A stretch of DNA of 41,291 nt from Flavobacteriia bacterium (GCA_019455045.1 JACFND010000020.1:1-41291), one strand, 5' to 3'; positions 1 to 8,318 are shown, counted from the first letter of the stretch. Notes: a model not told the origin generated them from the sequence alone. Made by a program: numbers and translations.

Positions 1-1050
1 GAAGACGGAAACGGCTGTTTTACAATTGTTGAAGGAGAATTGGAATCGATTGTCAATACGAGCGAGCTTTCAAATACCTATTTTGAATGTGATTCTCCAT
101 GGGAACCGAATGACGGAATTACCGAATTCAATCTGACCCAATTGTACGGCGACATCATCAATGCACTCGGAATTGCAAGTGCAGATATTACTTTTCACAC
201 CGGCGTTGAAGGCGCAATAAGCGGAGACAATCCGATTCCAAATCCCGAAGCTTATCAGAATACTTCAAATCCACAGGTGATTTATGCAAGAGCTGTCGGC
301 ACCGACGGAAATTGCGGCGGTGTAGTCACTTTCAATATAGGTGTGCAGCCTGTGCCCGAGTTTGATCTGCCCGATTATCTGGCATACTGTACTTATGATG
401 CGGTGAAATCCTGGACTTACAGCGGATCGTATCAGTCATATATTTGGAGATCTCCGACCGGCGAAGTCATCAGTACATCAGCAAATGTTATTTTTATGAT
501 AGCAGGCGAATATACACTTGAAGTCAGAGAAACCGCTGACGGTTGTCCGGCGATCAGATCGGTTGAGGTAATCATCGATCAGCCGCCTGTGATTCACGAT
601 ATCAAAGTGGACGGTCACACGGTTACGGTCTATGCATCGGGCGGAGAAGTTCCTTATCAGTACAGCATCACCAACGGTCTGACCTGGAGTCCCGGATACA
701 TCATGTACAATGTGCCGGGCGGTCTGTACGATATGCTGGTCAAAAGTAAATACGGCTGTATTTCTGATTCAAAATTCTTTGGCGTACTCGGAATTCCAAA
801 CTTTATATCGCCAAACGGCGACGGCAAAAACGACGAATGGTATGTTCGCGGTCTGGAAGCTTATCCAAAAGCAAGAATCAGGATTTTTGACCGATACGGC
901 AAAATGTTTGTCGATCGTGAATTGGGTACAGATTTCAGATGGGATGGCCGATACAAAGGCGAACCGGTTGCTTCCGGCGATTACTGGTATACCATCAGTT
1001 TTGAAGACGGCAATCAGTTGTCCGGTCATATTTCAGTGAGGAATTATTAA
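1..1050 (+). CDS. Secreted protein with T9SS type-B C-terminal sorting domain (partial, 5' end missing)
   Basis: The reading frame is open from the first base of the window, so the start lies outside; 349 residues are visible. The upstream part looks like the repeated beta-sandwich modules of large flavobacterial surface proteins (cysteine-containing, with motifs such as GCPAIRSVEV). The last ~85 residues carry the hallmark of the gliding-motility-associated type-B sorting domain: FISPNGDGKNDEW, then IRIFDRYGK, WDGRYKGEPVASGDYWY and a terminal SGHISVRNY. In this family the domain directs export through the type IX secretion system and attachment to, or release from, the cell surface. A hairpin terminator follows at once, so this is the last gene of its transcript. 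The function of the secreted body cannot be told from the fragment. Confidence 0.9.
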   Translation, partial: EDGNGCFTIVEGELESIVNTSELSNTYFECDSPWEPNDGITEFNLTQLYGDIINALGIASADITFHTGVEGAISGDNPIPNPEAYQNTSNPQVIYARAVGTDGNCGGVVTFNIGVQPVPEFDLPDYLAYCTYDAVKSWTYSGSYQSYIWRSPTGEVISTSANVIFMIAGEYTLEVRETADGCPAIRSVEVIIDQPPVIHDIKVDGHTVTVYASGGEVPYQYSITNGLTWSPGYIMYNVPGGLYDMLVKSKYGCISDSKFFGVLGIPNFISPNGDGKNDEWYVRGLEAYPKARIRIFDRYGKMFVDRELGTDFRWDGRYKGEPVASGDYWYTISFEDGNQLSGHISVRNY

Positions 1051-1070
1051 TCGGTTAAAAAATATCAAAT

Positions 1071-1110
1071 CGTCCTGCGGTTTTCATGAATTGCAGGACG
1101 TTTTATTTTG
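1071..1110 (+). terminator. Rho-independent terminator after the T9SS gene
   Basis: A perfect 8-bp stem CGTCCTGC (1071-1078) / GCAGGACG (1093-1100) encloses a 14-nt loop and is followed by TTTTATTTTG. It sits 21 nt after the stop codon. Confidence 0.85.
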
Positions 1111-1151
1111 ATTCAATTTCAGTTTATATGAATTCAATGGTTTTTAAATCC

Positions 1152-1159
1152 TAATTTTG
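1152..1159 (+). promoter_or_regulatory. -7 promoter element of the RNA methyltransferase gene
   Basis: TAATTTTG matches the Bacteroidetes -7 consensus TAnnTTTG. It lies 29 nt before the ATG at 1189, and supports that start over the in-frame TTG at 1174. No clear TTG -33 box is seen. Confidence 0.5.
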
Positions 1160-1188
1160 TCAAAAATCTGAATTTGGATAATTTTAAA

Positions 1189-2334
1189 ATGCAGGCCAAA
1201 ACCTTTTTTGGCTTTGAACCCATACTGGCAGAGGAACTCAAATCGCTGGGTGCGGCAGATGTCAGCATCAAAAACCGATTGGTTGAATTTTACGGCGACA
1301 AAGGTTTTATGTACAAAGTCAATTACAGTCTGTCAACCGCACTGAGGATCATCAAGCCGGTTGTTTCTTTTTCGGTGAAAAATGAAAATCAGCTCTATGA
1401 ACGTTTCAAATGTTTTGACTGGGAAGATTATCTCGATCTCGATCAGACTTTTCTGATTGATGCTACCGTTCATTCCGATTATTTCACTCATTCTCATTAT
1501 GCAGCGCTCAAAGTCAAAGATGCACTGGCAGATCATTTTCATCAGAAATACGGGAAAAGACCCGATGTTGACAAATTCAGTCCGGATGTCAGATTCAATC
1601 TTCACATCAGTCATGACAAGGTTACGCTTTCACTGGACAGCAGCGGTGAATCTTTGCACAGACGAAATTACAAGATCGGACACGGAATCGCGCCGATCAA
1701 TGAAGTTTTGGCTGCAGGTTTATTAAAAATTGCAGGCTGGAACGGAAAAGGAAATCTGCTCGACCCAATGTGCGGTTCGGGAACCATACTGACAGAAGCC
1801 GCAATGATGGCTGCGAACATTCCGCCGCAGCTGCACAGAAAGCACTTCGGTTTTCAAAACTGGAAGGATTATGATGAAGATTTGTTTGAAAAGATCAAAG
1901 AAACCAGACTGAACAGAATTACAGAATTTTCAGGAAAAATCGTCGGTTACGATCTTGATCCTTCGATTCTGGCAACTGCCGAAAAAAATATAGCCAATGC
2001 CGATCTTGAAGATTTTACAGAAGTTTACAGAAAAGATTTCTTCAAATCCGAAAAGGATCTGTTTCCGGTTCTGATTGTGTTCAATCCGCCCTACAACGAA
2101 AGGATTGAAAGCGACAATCAGACACTTTACAGATCGATTGGCGACACGCTGAAAAATTATTATCCGAATACTTTTGCATGGTTTATCACTTCTGATTTGT
2201 CTGCCAAAAAATATGTCGGTCTGAAACCTTCAAAAAAAGTCAAAGTATTTAACGGCAAACTGGAATGCGATTTTCTGAGATATGATATTTATGAAGGCAG
2301 CAAAAAGTCTTCAAAATCAAACGATGAGAATTAA
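1189..2334 (+). CDS. THUMP-domain class I SAM-dependent RNA methyltransferase (RlmL/YpsC-like)
   Basis: This 381-residue protein has the layout of the RlmL N-terminal/YpsC family: an N-terminal THUMP-type RNA-binding region (about residues 1-155), then a Rossmann methyltransferase domain. The SAM motif is LLDPMCGSGTILTEAA (DPMCGSG at 192-198) and the catalytic N6/N2-type motif NPPY is at 299-302. Family members methylate guanine N2 in 23S rRNA (m2G2445 for RlmL), so the predicted role is rRNA modification in the cytoplasm. The exact target base is not shown by the sequence. I chose the ATG at 1189 (MQAKTFFGFEP) rather than the TTG five codons upstream because family members start at this point. 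The gene appears monocistronic, with its own -7 element and a hairpin behind it. Confidence 0.88.
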   Translation: MQAKTFFGFEPILAEELKSLGAADVSIKNRLVEFYGDKGFMYKVNYSLSTALRIIKPVVSFSVKNENQLYERFKCFDWEDYLDLDQTFLIDATVHSDYFTHSHYAALKVKDALADHFHQKYGKRPDVDKFSPDVRFNLHISHDKVTLSLDSSGESLHRRNYKIGHGIAPINEVLAAGLLKIAGWNGKGNLLDPMCGSGTILTEAAMMAANIPPQLHRKHFGFQNWKDYDEDLFEKIKETRLNRITEFSGKIVGYDLDPSILATAEKNIANADLEDFTEVYRKDFFKSEKDLFPVLIVFNPPYNERIESDNQTLYRSIGDTLKNYYPNTFAWFITSDLSAKKYVGLKPSKKVKVFNGKLECDFLRYDIYEGSKKSSKSNDEN

Positions 2335-2361
2335 ATCTCCTGTTCTTTTTGATTAATTCTT

Positions 2362-2398
2362 AATATCGGATAACATGAATTTAAATCTATCCGATATT
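2362..2398. terminator. Symmetric hairpin between convergent genes
   Basis: An 11-bp perfect stem, AATATCGGATA (2362-2372) / TATCCGATATT (2388-2398), lies between the convergent methyltransferase and M14 peptidase genes. Its right arm runs into the peptidase stop codon (2397-2399). Neither side has a proper T tract, so bidirectional termination is an inference from position and stem strength. Confidence 0.5.
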
Positions 2399-4124
2399 AT
2401 TGCATCAGTCTGTACACCGGATATCTTTTGAATTCGGGCTCGATCCAGGGTGAATTCTCATAAACAAAATTCAATTGTGCATAAGCATTCTTTGCAAATT
2501 CGGGATCCGATTTCTTTTTATCTTCCAGTTTCTGTCTGATTTCCGGATGATCTTTTAAGTATTCAGCAGCAATGTCTTCAAATGCATAAGGCGAAAAACC
2601 TTCCTTCTGCTGAAAGATTCCGTCAAAGAAATTCCATGCAAAATAAGAATCAACCGATTGCGGCTCAAGTGTTTCAATCAAAAATCGGTTTGCTTTCTGG
2701 TCCATCGGAATATACCAGTCACCTTTTCTGAAAGAAACTTTTTCTACACTTTTTTCAAGCACCGCATCTGAATTCACATGATGAGATTCAAAAGCAGTCG
2801 ACATTGATTTATAATCAGTTATCCTGTATGTTTCAACTTCGAGTTCGGTGTCTTTTTCCAGACGATTCATCTGTACACCGTTGAGCTGCAGCCGTTCGAT
2901 CACCTTCCACCAGCCCTGCGGAATGATGTAGGCAATCGGTTTCTCAACACTGGTTTCGACATCGTAAGTATTGTAAATCGGAACCATTTTTTCAAAAGGT
3001 TTGCTTCTGTCATAAAACAATCTGTCCAAACCTGAAACTTCGCTCTTTTTGGTTCCTGCCTGATAACCTTTGTACAGAAATTCCTGAAATTTATCCGGAT
3101 TGTGTTTCCATCTGACCGGAAAAGTCTTTGCAGTTATTTCTTTTTCCCTTGTTTTTTTTCGGATCGAAATGATGTCTTTTGAATTTGCTTTTCCGAAATC
3201 AATAAAAGAAAGCATCAGCTGATAGGTCGCTTCCACCCGCTGATTGTATGGTTTCAGCATGTGGGTTTCGGGCACAAAACAAAATGTGCTCCACAGCGTA
3301 CCGTATCCGCTTGAATACCTCGGCGAATCAAAAAACTCTTTCCAGCCGTTGTCGGGTGAAGTTCCCCAAACGCTGACATAAGGAATCATATCATAATTTT
3401 TTTCTCTCATCAGCCGATACATTCCGGGTTCAAAAACTTTGTTCATATACTCCCCCAACTCACCTCCTACTTTTGAATGCTGAGACGAAATGAATGTCAT
3501 AACATGCTGATAATCTGCTCCATTACTTACGTGATTGTCAATGAAAATATCTGGATCCAATTCATGAAAAATCTGAGTAAACGATCTTGCATTTTTTGAA
3601 TCTGCTTTGATATAATCCCGGTTCAAATCCAGATTTTCAGCATTTCCTCTCGGGCTTTTGTTGTAGGGGCCGTTCTGATCGACTCTGTAATTCGGACTTT
3701 TTTTCAGAAAACCGCCGATGTTGTATACCGGAATGACAGCCAGCACCACATTGTCCGGAAGTTTTACTTTTCCTTCAGCTATCCCTCTTGCCAGCAGCAT
3801 GCTTGCGTCGATACCGTCGGGTTCGCCCGGATGGATTCCGTTTTGAATCAGGATTACCAGCCTGTTTTGCTGTTTGATTTTTGAAATATCCGATTCACCC
3901 GAATTACTGATGATTGCAAGATGCAGCGGATAACCCGAATCGGTCGGTCCTTTTTCAAACAATTTGATTTTGTCCGATTTCTGATCCAGTTTTTTCCAAA
4001 AATCAATCACTTCATCATAAGTTGAAGTTTCTTTTCCGTTGGTAAGTTCGTATCTGATTTTCATTTCCTGTGCAAAATTGAATTGGAAACAAATGACTAA
4101 AAGTCCTGTAATTATTTTTCTCAT
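2397..4124 (-). CDS. Secreted M14-family zinc carboxypeptidase
   Basis: This 575-residue protein begins with a signal peptide (MRKIITGLLVICFQFNFAQ), so it is exported. The M14 zinc site is visible: HPGEPDG gives His98 and Glu101, and FIDNHVSNG gives His198. NRDY at 168-171 supplies the substrate carboxylate/arginine region, and ETH around Glu286 fits the catalytic glutamate. It is therefore expected to be a periplasmic or surface metallocarboxypeptidase acting on peptides or peptidoglycan-like substrates; specificity is not evident. The region after ~330 is a long C-terminal extension typical of large Bacteroidetes M14 proteins. Its ATG overlaps the stop of the upstream TraB-like gene (ATGA at 4121-4124), indicating translational coupling in one operon. 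Confidence 0.9.
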   Translation of the reverse strand: MRKIITGLLVICFQFNFAQEMKIRYELTNGKETSTYDEVIDFWKKLDQKSDKIKLFEKGPTDSGYPLHLAIISNSGESDISKIKQQNRLVILIQNGIHPGEPDGIDASMLLARGIAEGKVKLPDNVVLAVIPVYNIGGFLKKSPNYRVDQNGPYNKSPRGNAENLDLNRDYIKADSKNARSFTQIFHELDPDIFIDNHVSNGADYQHVMTFISSQHSKVGGELGEYMNKVFEPGMYRLMREKNYDMIPYVSVWGTSPDNGWKEFFDSPRYSSGYGTLWSTFCFVPETHMLKPYNQRVEATYQLMLSFIDFGKANSKDIISIRKKTREKEITAKTFPVRWKHNPDKFQEFLYKGYQAGTKKSEVSGLDRLFYDRSKPFEKMVPIYNTYDVETSVEKPIAYIIPQGWWKVIERLQLNGVQMNRLEKDTELEVETYRITDYKSMSTAFESHHVNSDAVLEKSVEKVSFRKGDWYIPMDQKANRFLIETLEPQSVDSYFAWNFFDGIFQQKEGFSPYAFEDIAAEYLKDHPEIRQKLEDKKKSDPEFAKNAYAQLNFVYENSPWIEPEFKRYPVYRLMQ

Positions 4125-4990
4125 TGAAGCGGTTTTAAGGTATATCCCCGATTTTTCAATAAATTGATCACTCCGTTTTCACCTGCCAGATGCGCAGCTC
4201 CGACTGCAATAAATGTCGGTTTTTCTGCAATCAGTTTTTCGATTACAGGAATCCAGCTGATGTTTCTGTCATCCAAAAACACTTTGATGTCTGACTGCGG
4301 ATATTTTGGATCTTCAAAACTTTCTTTGGTCATTTCGTACAAACCCTGAACATCTTTTTCCTTGTATAATTTCAGCATTTTTGAAGTCTCGCTTTTGAGT
4401 TCATCCAGGTTTTCCGCCAGATAAGCAATTGCTGTTGCTGCATCTTCATTTGATTGAGAAAATAATGCATCAATCTGTGTATCAATCGACTCAAGCCCGA
4501 CGATCTCTTTTCCTTCGTCTTTTGCCAGATTCATAAAGATCATATCATAACCCAAATCCATCGGACAGTCAAGACCGAGCAGACTGATTTGAGCCAAAAA
4601 GACCTGAGGACTCAACATTTCAAAAGCTGCAAATCCGGCGCCGAGTTTTGGTTTAAAAAGCGAATCGAGTTTTGTTACTACTTCAGGCGACAGCCGATCA
4701 CTCATTTTTTTTCCGTCATTTGCAAATGAAATCTGAAACATTTTGGATTGAAGACCCGGATCGCTCATATCAGCCTCCAATGCAAGGATTTCGGTTTTGT
4801 CAAATGCACTTTGAAGTTCGTCGGTCATCAGAACATCACCCTGACAGGCAATATGGATGGTGCCGTACAGATAGGAAGGCTTCTCAAGGTTTTTTCCGCT
4901 GATTTCCCATAGCAGCGATTTTTCACTGATGTTTTGAGAAATTCCAAACTGAAAAATCAGAAGGAAAGACAGTATAAAAAGTTTTTTCAT
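4121..4990 (-). CDS. TraB/GumN family protein
   Basis: A 289-residue exported protein with a signal peptide (MKKLFILSFLLIFQFGISQ). The TraB/GumN signature is present at both ends: YLYGTIH (GTIH at 43-46) followed by the long helical middle, and VGAAHLAGENGV near the C-terminus (His267). This family includes eukaryotic TIKI, a metal-dependent Wnt-cleaving protease, and the paired GxxH motifs are the proposed metal site, so a periplasmic metalloprotease role is possible but not proven. It is the middle gene of the minus-strand operon: 12 bp after the DCC-family gene and overlapping the M14 carboxypeptidase gene by four bases. The pairing with a carboxypeptidase is compatible with a role in extracytoplasmic peptide degradation. 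Confidence 0.88.
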   Translation of the reverse strand: MKKLFILSFLLIFQFGISQNISEKSLLWEISGKNLEKPSYLYGTIHIACQGDVLMTDELQSAFDKTEILALEADMSDPGLQSKMFQISFANDGKKMSDRLSPEVVTKLDSLFKPKLGAGFAAFEMLSPQVFLAQISLLGLDCPMDLGYDMIFMNLAKDEGKEIVGLESIDTQIDALFSQSNEDAATAIAYLAENLDELKSETSKMLKLYKEKDVQGLYEMTKESFEDPKYPQSDIKVFLDDRNISWIPVIEKLIAEKPTFIAVGAAHLAGENGVINLLKNRGYTLKPLQ

Positions 4991-5002
4991 TTGTTAATTT
5001 TT

Positions 5003-5404
5003 TCAATTGATAAATTTATTTTTTAATTCGGGTGTGGGCATCCAACAGCTGTCCTGTCTGCCAAACCAGCTGTATCTGTTTCTTGAAACGATGTCATAAA
5101 CAAAATCACGAATCGGTCTTGGAACCCAAATCAAAATTGAGGAAATTTGATAAATTCCTTTCAGTTCTTTTCCGATTTTTAATGCTGCCGTTGATTTGGT
5201 ATAAAATTTCTCACCGTCAATCAGGATGATGGTTTTCAGTTCACGATGATCCAATTGATTGGTTTTCAGAAAATTTTGACCAAAATCAGACTGAAGCGAT
5301 GCGAATTTGAATATGTTTTTTGAATCATTTCTGATGACACGCTGCACAAAAGAATTGCACAAATTGCAGACGCCGTCAAAAAGAATGATTTTGGATGTTT
5401 CCAT
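5003..5404 (-). CDS. DCC-family thiol-disulfide oxidoreductase (DUF393)
   Basis: This 133-residue protein opens with METSKIILFDGVCNLCNSF, the DUF393 signature DGxCxxC (Cys13, Cys16), followed by the small thioredoxin-like body with FASLQS and ILIDGEKFYTKSTAAL. Family members are predicted thiol-disulfide oxidoreductases with an active-site CxxC and no signal peptide, acting in the cytoplasm. I use the ATG at 5404; a TTG nine codons upstream would overlap the divergent promoter. The gene heads the operon with traB-like and M14 genes. A -7 box lies only 4 nt before the ATG, suggesting a leaderless mRNA. Confidence 0.88.
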   Translation of the reverse strand: METSKIILFDGVCNLCNSFVQRVIRNDSKNIFKFASLQSDFGQNFLKTNQLDHRELKTIILIDGEKFYTKSTAALKIGKELKGIYQISSILIWVPRPIRDFVYDIVSRNRYSWFGRQDSCWMPTPELKNKFIN

Positions 5405-5408
5405 TACA

Positions 5409-5416
5409 CAAAAATA
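5409..5416 (-). promoter_or_regulatory. -7 element for the DCC operon (predicted leaderless)
   Basis: On the minus strand TATTTTTG matches TAnnTTTG. Its G is at 5409 and the ATG begins at 5404, leaving four nucleotides, so transcription would start at or next to the start codon. Confidence 0.5.
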
Positions 5417-5418
5417 GA

Positions 5419-5426
5419 TACTTTTG
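5419..5426 (+). promoter_or_regulatory. -7 element for the SdpI-like gene
   Basis: TACTTTTG matches TAnnTTTG and lies 26 nt before the ATG at 5453. It is back to back with the minus-strand -7 box at 5409-5416, with only 2 bp between them. Confidence 0.5.
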
Positions 5427-5452
5427 ACCAATTGACATTCATACAGTTTCAG

Positions 5453-5803
5453 ATGAGTATTACAGATATTTTACTGTTGCCGTTTCTGTGCGGCATTGTT
5501 TTTATGACGGCCGGATTTATACAGTTTAAATTTCCGCCCGGAAAGATCAATTCCATTTACGGTTATCGAACCAATCTGTCGATGAAATCACAAAGAAACT
5601 GGGATTTTGCGCAGAAATATTCGGCAAAACTGATGATGATCGCCGGACTGATTCTCCTGCTGTTTTCATTTTCGGGATGGTTTTACAATCCCGGTTCCGA
5701 ATATGATGTGATCATCGGAATGATACTGCTGTTATTGACCGTAATCACTCTGTTGTCGCTTACTCAAACAGCATTGAAACGATTTGAAAAAGAACAGAAA
5801 TGA
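5453..5803 (+). CDS. SdpI/YhfL-like small membrane protein
   Basis: A 116-residue membrane protein with three hydrophobic segments (about residues 5-25, 61-80 and 87-107). Between the first two lies the SdpI-family signature GYRTNLSMKSQRNWDFAQKYSAK. SdpI in Bacillus is an immunity and signalling protein against the toxin SdpC, but the wider family is found without any toxin gene. No sdpC-like gene is present here, so function is unknown beyond family membership. The start is the ATG at 5453 (MSITDILLLPF), placed after the promoter element; a TTG at 5432 is less likely. It converges on the M1 aminopeptidase gene with a 7-bp gap. Confidence 0.75.
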   Translation: MSITDILLLPFLCGIVFMTAGFIQFKFPPGKINSIYGYRTNLSMKSQRNWDFAQKYSAKLMMIAGLILLLFSFSGWFYNPGSEYDVIIGMILLLLTVITLLSLTQTALKRFEKEQK

Positions 5804-5810
5804 ATTTAAA

Positions 5811-7454
5811 TTATTTCAATTTCAAAGTTTTCACATAAAAATTCCGGTCGATTTTGAAATTTTTCTCCAAACCCTTCTTCAAAGTTTCGGTTTTGAGCTC
5901 GGAAGTCGGCTGAAGCCAGACATCGCTGTCCGAAATCCTGACCGGCATATTGAAGCCTTCCACGGTATTTGACCACTGATAGCTGATTTTATTTCCGTCA
6001 ATGGTGTATTCAAAAATCGGAATCTGCGTAGTTCTGAGGTACTGATCGAAAAATGCAGTCAGATCCAAACCGCTTTTCTTTGCAATATAATCTTCAATCT
6101 GCTGTGTGGTAACCGTCTGGTGATAAAATTCAAAATTTAATCCTCTCAGAATCTCTCTGAATTTCTGATCATCATTGATCCATTGTCTCAGTGTGTGAAT
6201 CATATTTGCGCCTTTGTAATACATATCGCTGCTCCCTTCCTTTTGAACACCGTAAACACCGATGATCGGACGGTCGTTAACAATTCTTTTTCGCGTACCA
6301 ATCACATAATCGTCCGCCGCTTCTTTGCCAAACATCTGTTCTGTAAACAGAGTTTCGGAATAAGCGGTAAAACCTTCGTGTACCCACATATCCGCCACAT
6401 CATTGGAAGTGATGTTGTTCCCAAACCATTCATGACCCGATTCGTGAACAATGATAAAATCCCATTTCAGACCCCAGCCCGATTCTGACAGATCAGTGCC
6501 GAGATAACCGTTTTCAAAATTGTTGCCGTAAGCCACACCCGACTGGTGTTCCATGCCGAGATGAGGCGCTTCGACCAGTTTGTAACTGTCTTCATAAAAA
6601 GGATATGGCCCGAACCAGTATTCGAGTGCTTTCAGCATATCTTTTGCCTGAACAAACTGTTTTTCAGCCTTTTCTTTGTTGTAATCCAAAACCCAGTAAT
6701 CAACATCCAGATTTCCTTTTTCACCTTTATATATATCATTGATTTCGATATAATGACCAATGTAGGGTGTGATATTGTAATTGTTGATCGGATTTTTAAC
6801 TTCCCATTTGTAGGAAACTTTATTTCCGGTTTCCTTCTTTTCAACCAGTCTTCCGTTCGAAACGCCAACCTGATCTTTGTCAACGATCATGGTCACACTC
6901 GCGCCCATATCGGGTTCGTCACCCTGATAATCTTTGTTCGGAAACCACACACTGGCGCCCAATCCCTGACAGGCAACCGTCATCCACTGTCTGTCTTCCT
7001 GATCTTTTGTGAAAATCCATCCGCCGTCCCAGGGTGCTCTGACCGCAATTTTGGGCTTGCCTGCAAATGCAAGTTCAAGTATATATCTGCTCCCGGGTTT
7101 TAATTTTTTGTCAAATGTCAGAAAATAAACATTCCCTTCTCTCTCAATCGATTTGACTTTGCCGTCTGTAAATGAAGTTTTTACAATCTCCATCGGCTGC
7201 TGCAAATCAATCTGGAGAATCTGATTCTCACTTTCTTTGATAACTTTAAATGCAATCCGGGTCGATCCTTTGATTGATTTGCTGTCAAAATCAGGCTCCA
7301 CAGTGATGTCGTATCTGAGCACATCCCACCAGTCTCTGTATTCGGTGTTGCTCCCTCTCAACGAATCCTGACGTGAAAACTCAGATTTAGAATTTAATAT
7401 CTGTGCATTCAGACCAAAGCTCAACAGCAGAAAAAATAACAGCGAATATTTCAT
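5811..7454 (-). CDS. Secreted M1-family metalloaminopeptidase
   Basis: A 547-residue exported enzyme with a signal peptide (MKYSLLFFLLLSFGLNAQ). The gluzincin site is complete: HESGH at 337-341 and the third zinc ligand Glu360 in WVHEGFTAYSE. The exopeptidase motif is GMEHQ at 300-304, a variant of the usual GAMEN. Family members remove N-terminal amino acids from peptides. Compared with full aminopeptidase N (~870 residues) it is short and lacks the large C-terminal helical domain, as is common for Bacteroidetes M1 proteins. It is monocistronic, with a -7 box 22 nt before the ATG. An antisense ORF of 185 codons within it is a shadow of this coding frame. Confidence 0.92.
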   Translation of the reverse strand: MKYSLLFFLLLSFGLNAQILNSKSEFSRQDSLRGSNTEYRDWWDVLRYDITVEPDFDSKSIKGSTRIAFKVIKESENQILQIDLQQPMEIVKTSFTDGKVKSIEREGNVYFLTFDKKLKPGSRYILELAFAGKPKIAVRAPWDGGWIFTKDQEDRQWMTVACQGLGASVWFPNKDYQGDEPDMGASVTMIVDKDQVGVSNGRLVEKKETGNKVSYKWEVKNPINNYNITPYIGHYIEINDIYKGEKGNLDVDYWVLDYNKEKAEKQFVQAKDMLKALEYWFGPYPFYEDSYKLVEAPHLGMEHQSGVAYGNNFENGYLGTDLSESGWGLKWDFIIVHESGHEWFGNNITSNDVADMWVHEGFTAYSETLFTEQMFGKEAADDYVIGTRKRIVNDRPIIGVYGVQKEGSSDMYYKGANMIHTLRQWINDDQKFREILRGLNFEFYHQTVTTQQIEDYIAKKSGLDLTAFFDQYLRTTQIPIFEYTIDGNKISYQWSNTVEGFNMPVRISDSDVWLQPTSELKTETLKKGLEKNFKIDRNFYVKTLKLK

Positions 7455-7475
7455 TTTTGATTGATTTTGTTTTTA

Positions 7476-7483
7476 CAAAGTTA
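7476..7483 (-). promoter_or_regulatory. -7 element of the M1 aminopeptidase gene
   Basis: On the minus strand TAACTTTG matches TAnnTTTG and ends 21 nt before the ATG. Confidence 0.5.
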
Positions 7484-7648
7484 TTTTAATTTTCAACAAA
7501 ATGAACAGTCTAAAAAGGTAATTCAATACCGTTAATCCCTGTGTGGGCTTCAAATTGAAATTGATTCTTGTTCAAGTGATTAAATGATTGATTTGCAAAA
7601 CGTTCTAAAAATCATTAATTTAATAAAAATATTTCAAATTTTCTATGA

Positions 7649-7677
7649 TTGTTTCAAATATTATTTAATATCTTTAC
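7649..7677 (+). promoter_or_regulatory. Promoter of predicted small RNA 1
   Basis: TTG (7649-7651), exactly 17 bp, then TATCTTTAC (7669-7677). This is the Bacteroidetes -33/-7 arrangement with the last G changed to A. The same TTG-N17-TATCTTTAC layout occurs at 30546-30574. The remaining part of the 7455-7802 gap, upstream of 7649, shows no gene. Confidence 0.6.
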
Positions 7678-7680
7678 ACT

Positions 7681-7764
7681 GGAAAATAGGAATGCTATTT
7701 CCATTAGGTTTAAGTTGGTTAGGGGAATTCCCTCACTCTTTATTGAGTGAGGGATTCTTTTTTT
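7681..7764 (+). ncRNA. Predicted small RNA 1 (~84 nt)
   Basis: The span between the promoter at 7649-7677 and a strong terminator holds no ORF but two hairpins. The 5' hairpin pairs GGAAAATAG (7681-7689, one bulged A) with CTATTTCC (7695-7702). After ~22 unpaired bases comes the terminator: CCCTCACTC (7730-7738) / GAGTGAGGG (7745-7753), extended by GAA-T below with one bulged T, then seven T (7758-7764). It ends 38 bp before the ECF sigma gene, so it could instead be an attenuated leader, but the complete promoter-to-terminator unit favours a stand-alone RNA. I do not recognise a known family. Confidence 0.55.
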
Positions 7765-7802
7765 GGTGATTTTTGTAACAGATAATTATTTTTTACTACC
7801 TA

Positions 7803-8318
7803 TTGGATTGGAAAACTGTGGAAACGAGAGAAACAAAATTTACAAAACTGATTGAGGACAATCAGGGAATTGTGCATAAGATTTGCCGGATTTATACCGA
7901 CAGTCCCGAGGCGCATGAGGATTTGTTTCAGGAAATCGTACTGCAACTTTGGAAATCATTTGATTCTTTTCAGGGAGATTCAAAATTCAGCACCTGGATG
8001 TACAGGGTCAGTCTGAATACCGCAATCACGCTGATCAGAAAAAAGAACAGGACAATTTCAACGTCTTCAATCGACAGCGAATCTTATTTTGATGTGAAAT
8101 CAAACGAGGAAGACGAAGAAAAACAGGAAAGACTGAAAATGCTGTACGCATCCATCAGACTGCTCAATGAAGTTGAAAGAGCCCTGGTGCTGTTGTATCT
8201 GGAGGATCTGCCCTATCGGGAAATTGCTGTGACGCTGGGTATTACAGAGGTCAATGCAAGGGTGAAGATGAACCGTGCAAAGGAGAAATTAAAGGAAATA
8301 ATGAACCGAAACAGATGA
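7803..8318 (+). CDS. ECF-type RNA polymerase sigma factor
   Basis: A sigma-70 family ECF protein of 171 residues. Region 2 is seen at about 15-80 (DLFQEIVLQLWKSFDSF, then STWMYRVSLNTAITLIRKK) and region 4 at about 115-168 (LYLEDLPYREIAVTLGITEVNARVKMNRAKEKL, a helix-turn-helix). It would redirect RNA polymerase to its own promoter set. There is no ATG: the start must be TTG at 7803 or GTG at 7818, and the GTG start would give VETRETKF. The stop overlaps the next ATG (ATGA, 8315-8318), so it is coupled to the membrane protein behind it, the usual place for an anti-sigma factor. Small RNA 1 lies just upstream. Confidence 0.88.
   Translation: MDWKTVETRETKFTKLIEDNQGIVHKICRIYTDSPEAHEDLFQEIVLQLWKSFDSFQGDSKFSTWMYRVSLNTAITLIRKKNRTISTSSIDSESYFDVKSNEEDEEKQERLKMLYASIRLLNEVERALVLLYLEDLPYREIAVTLGITEVNARVKMNRAKEKLKEIMNRNR

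Noticed and set aside
6546..7103. 185-codon ORF antisense to the M1 aminopeptidase
   Set aside because: It lies wholly within a well-supported enzyme gene whose motifs are in the other frame; the translation has no family pattern.
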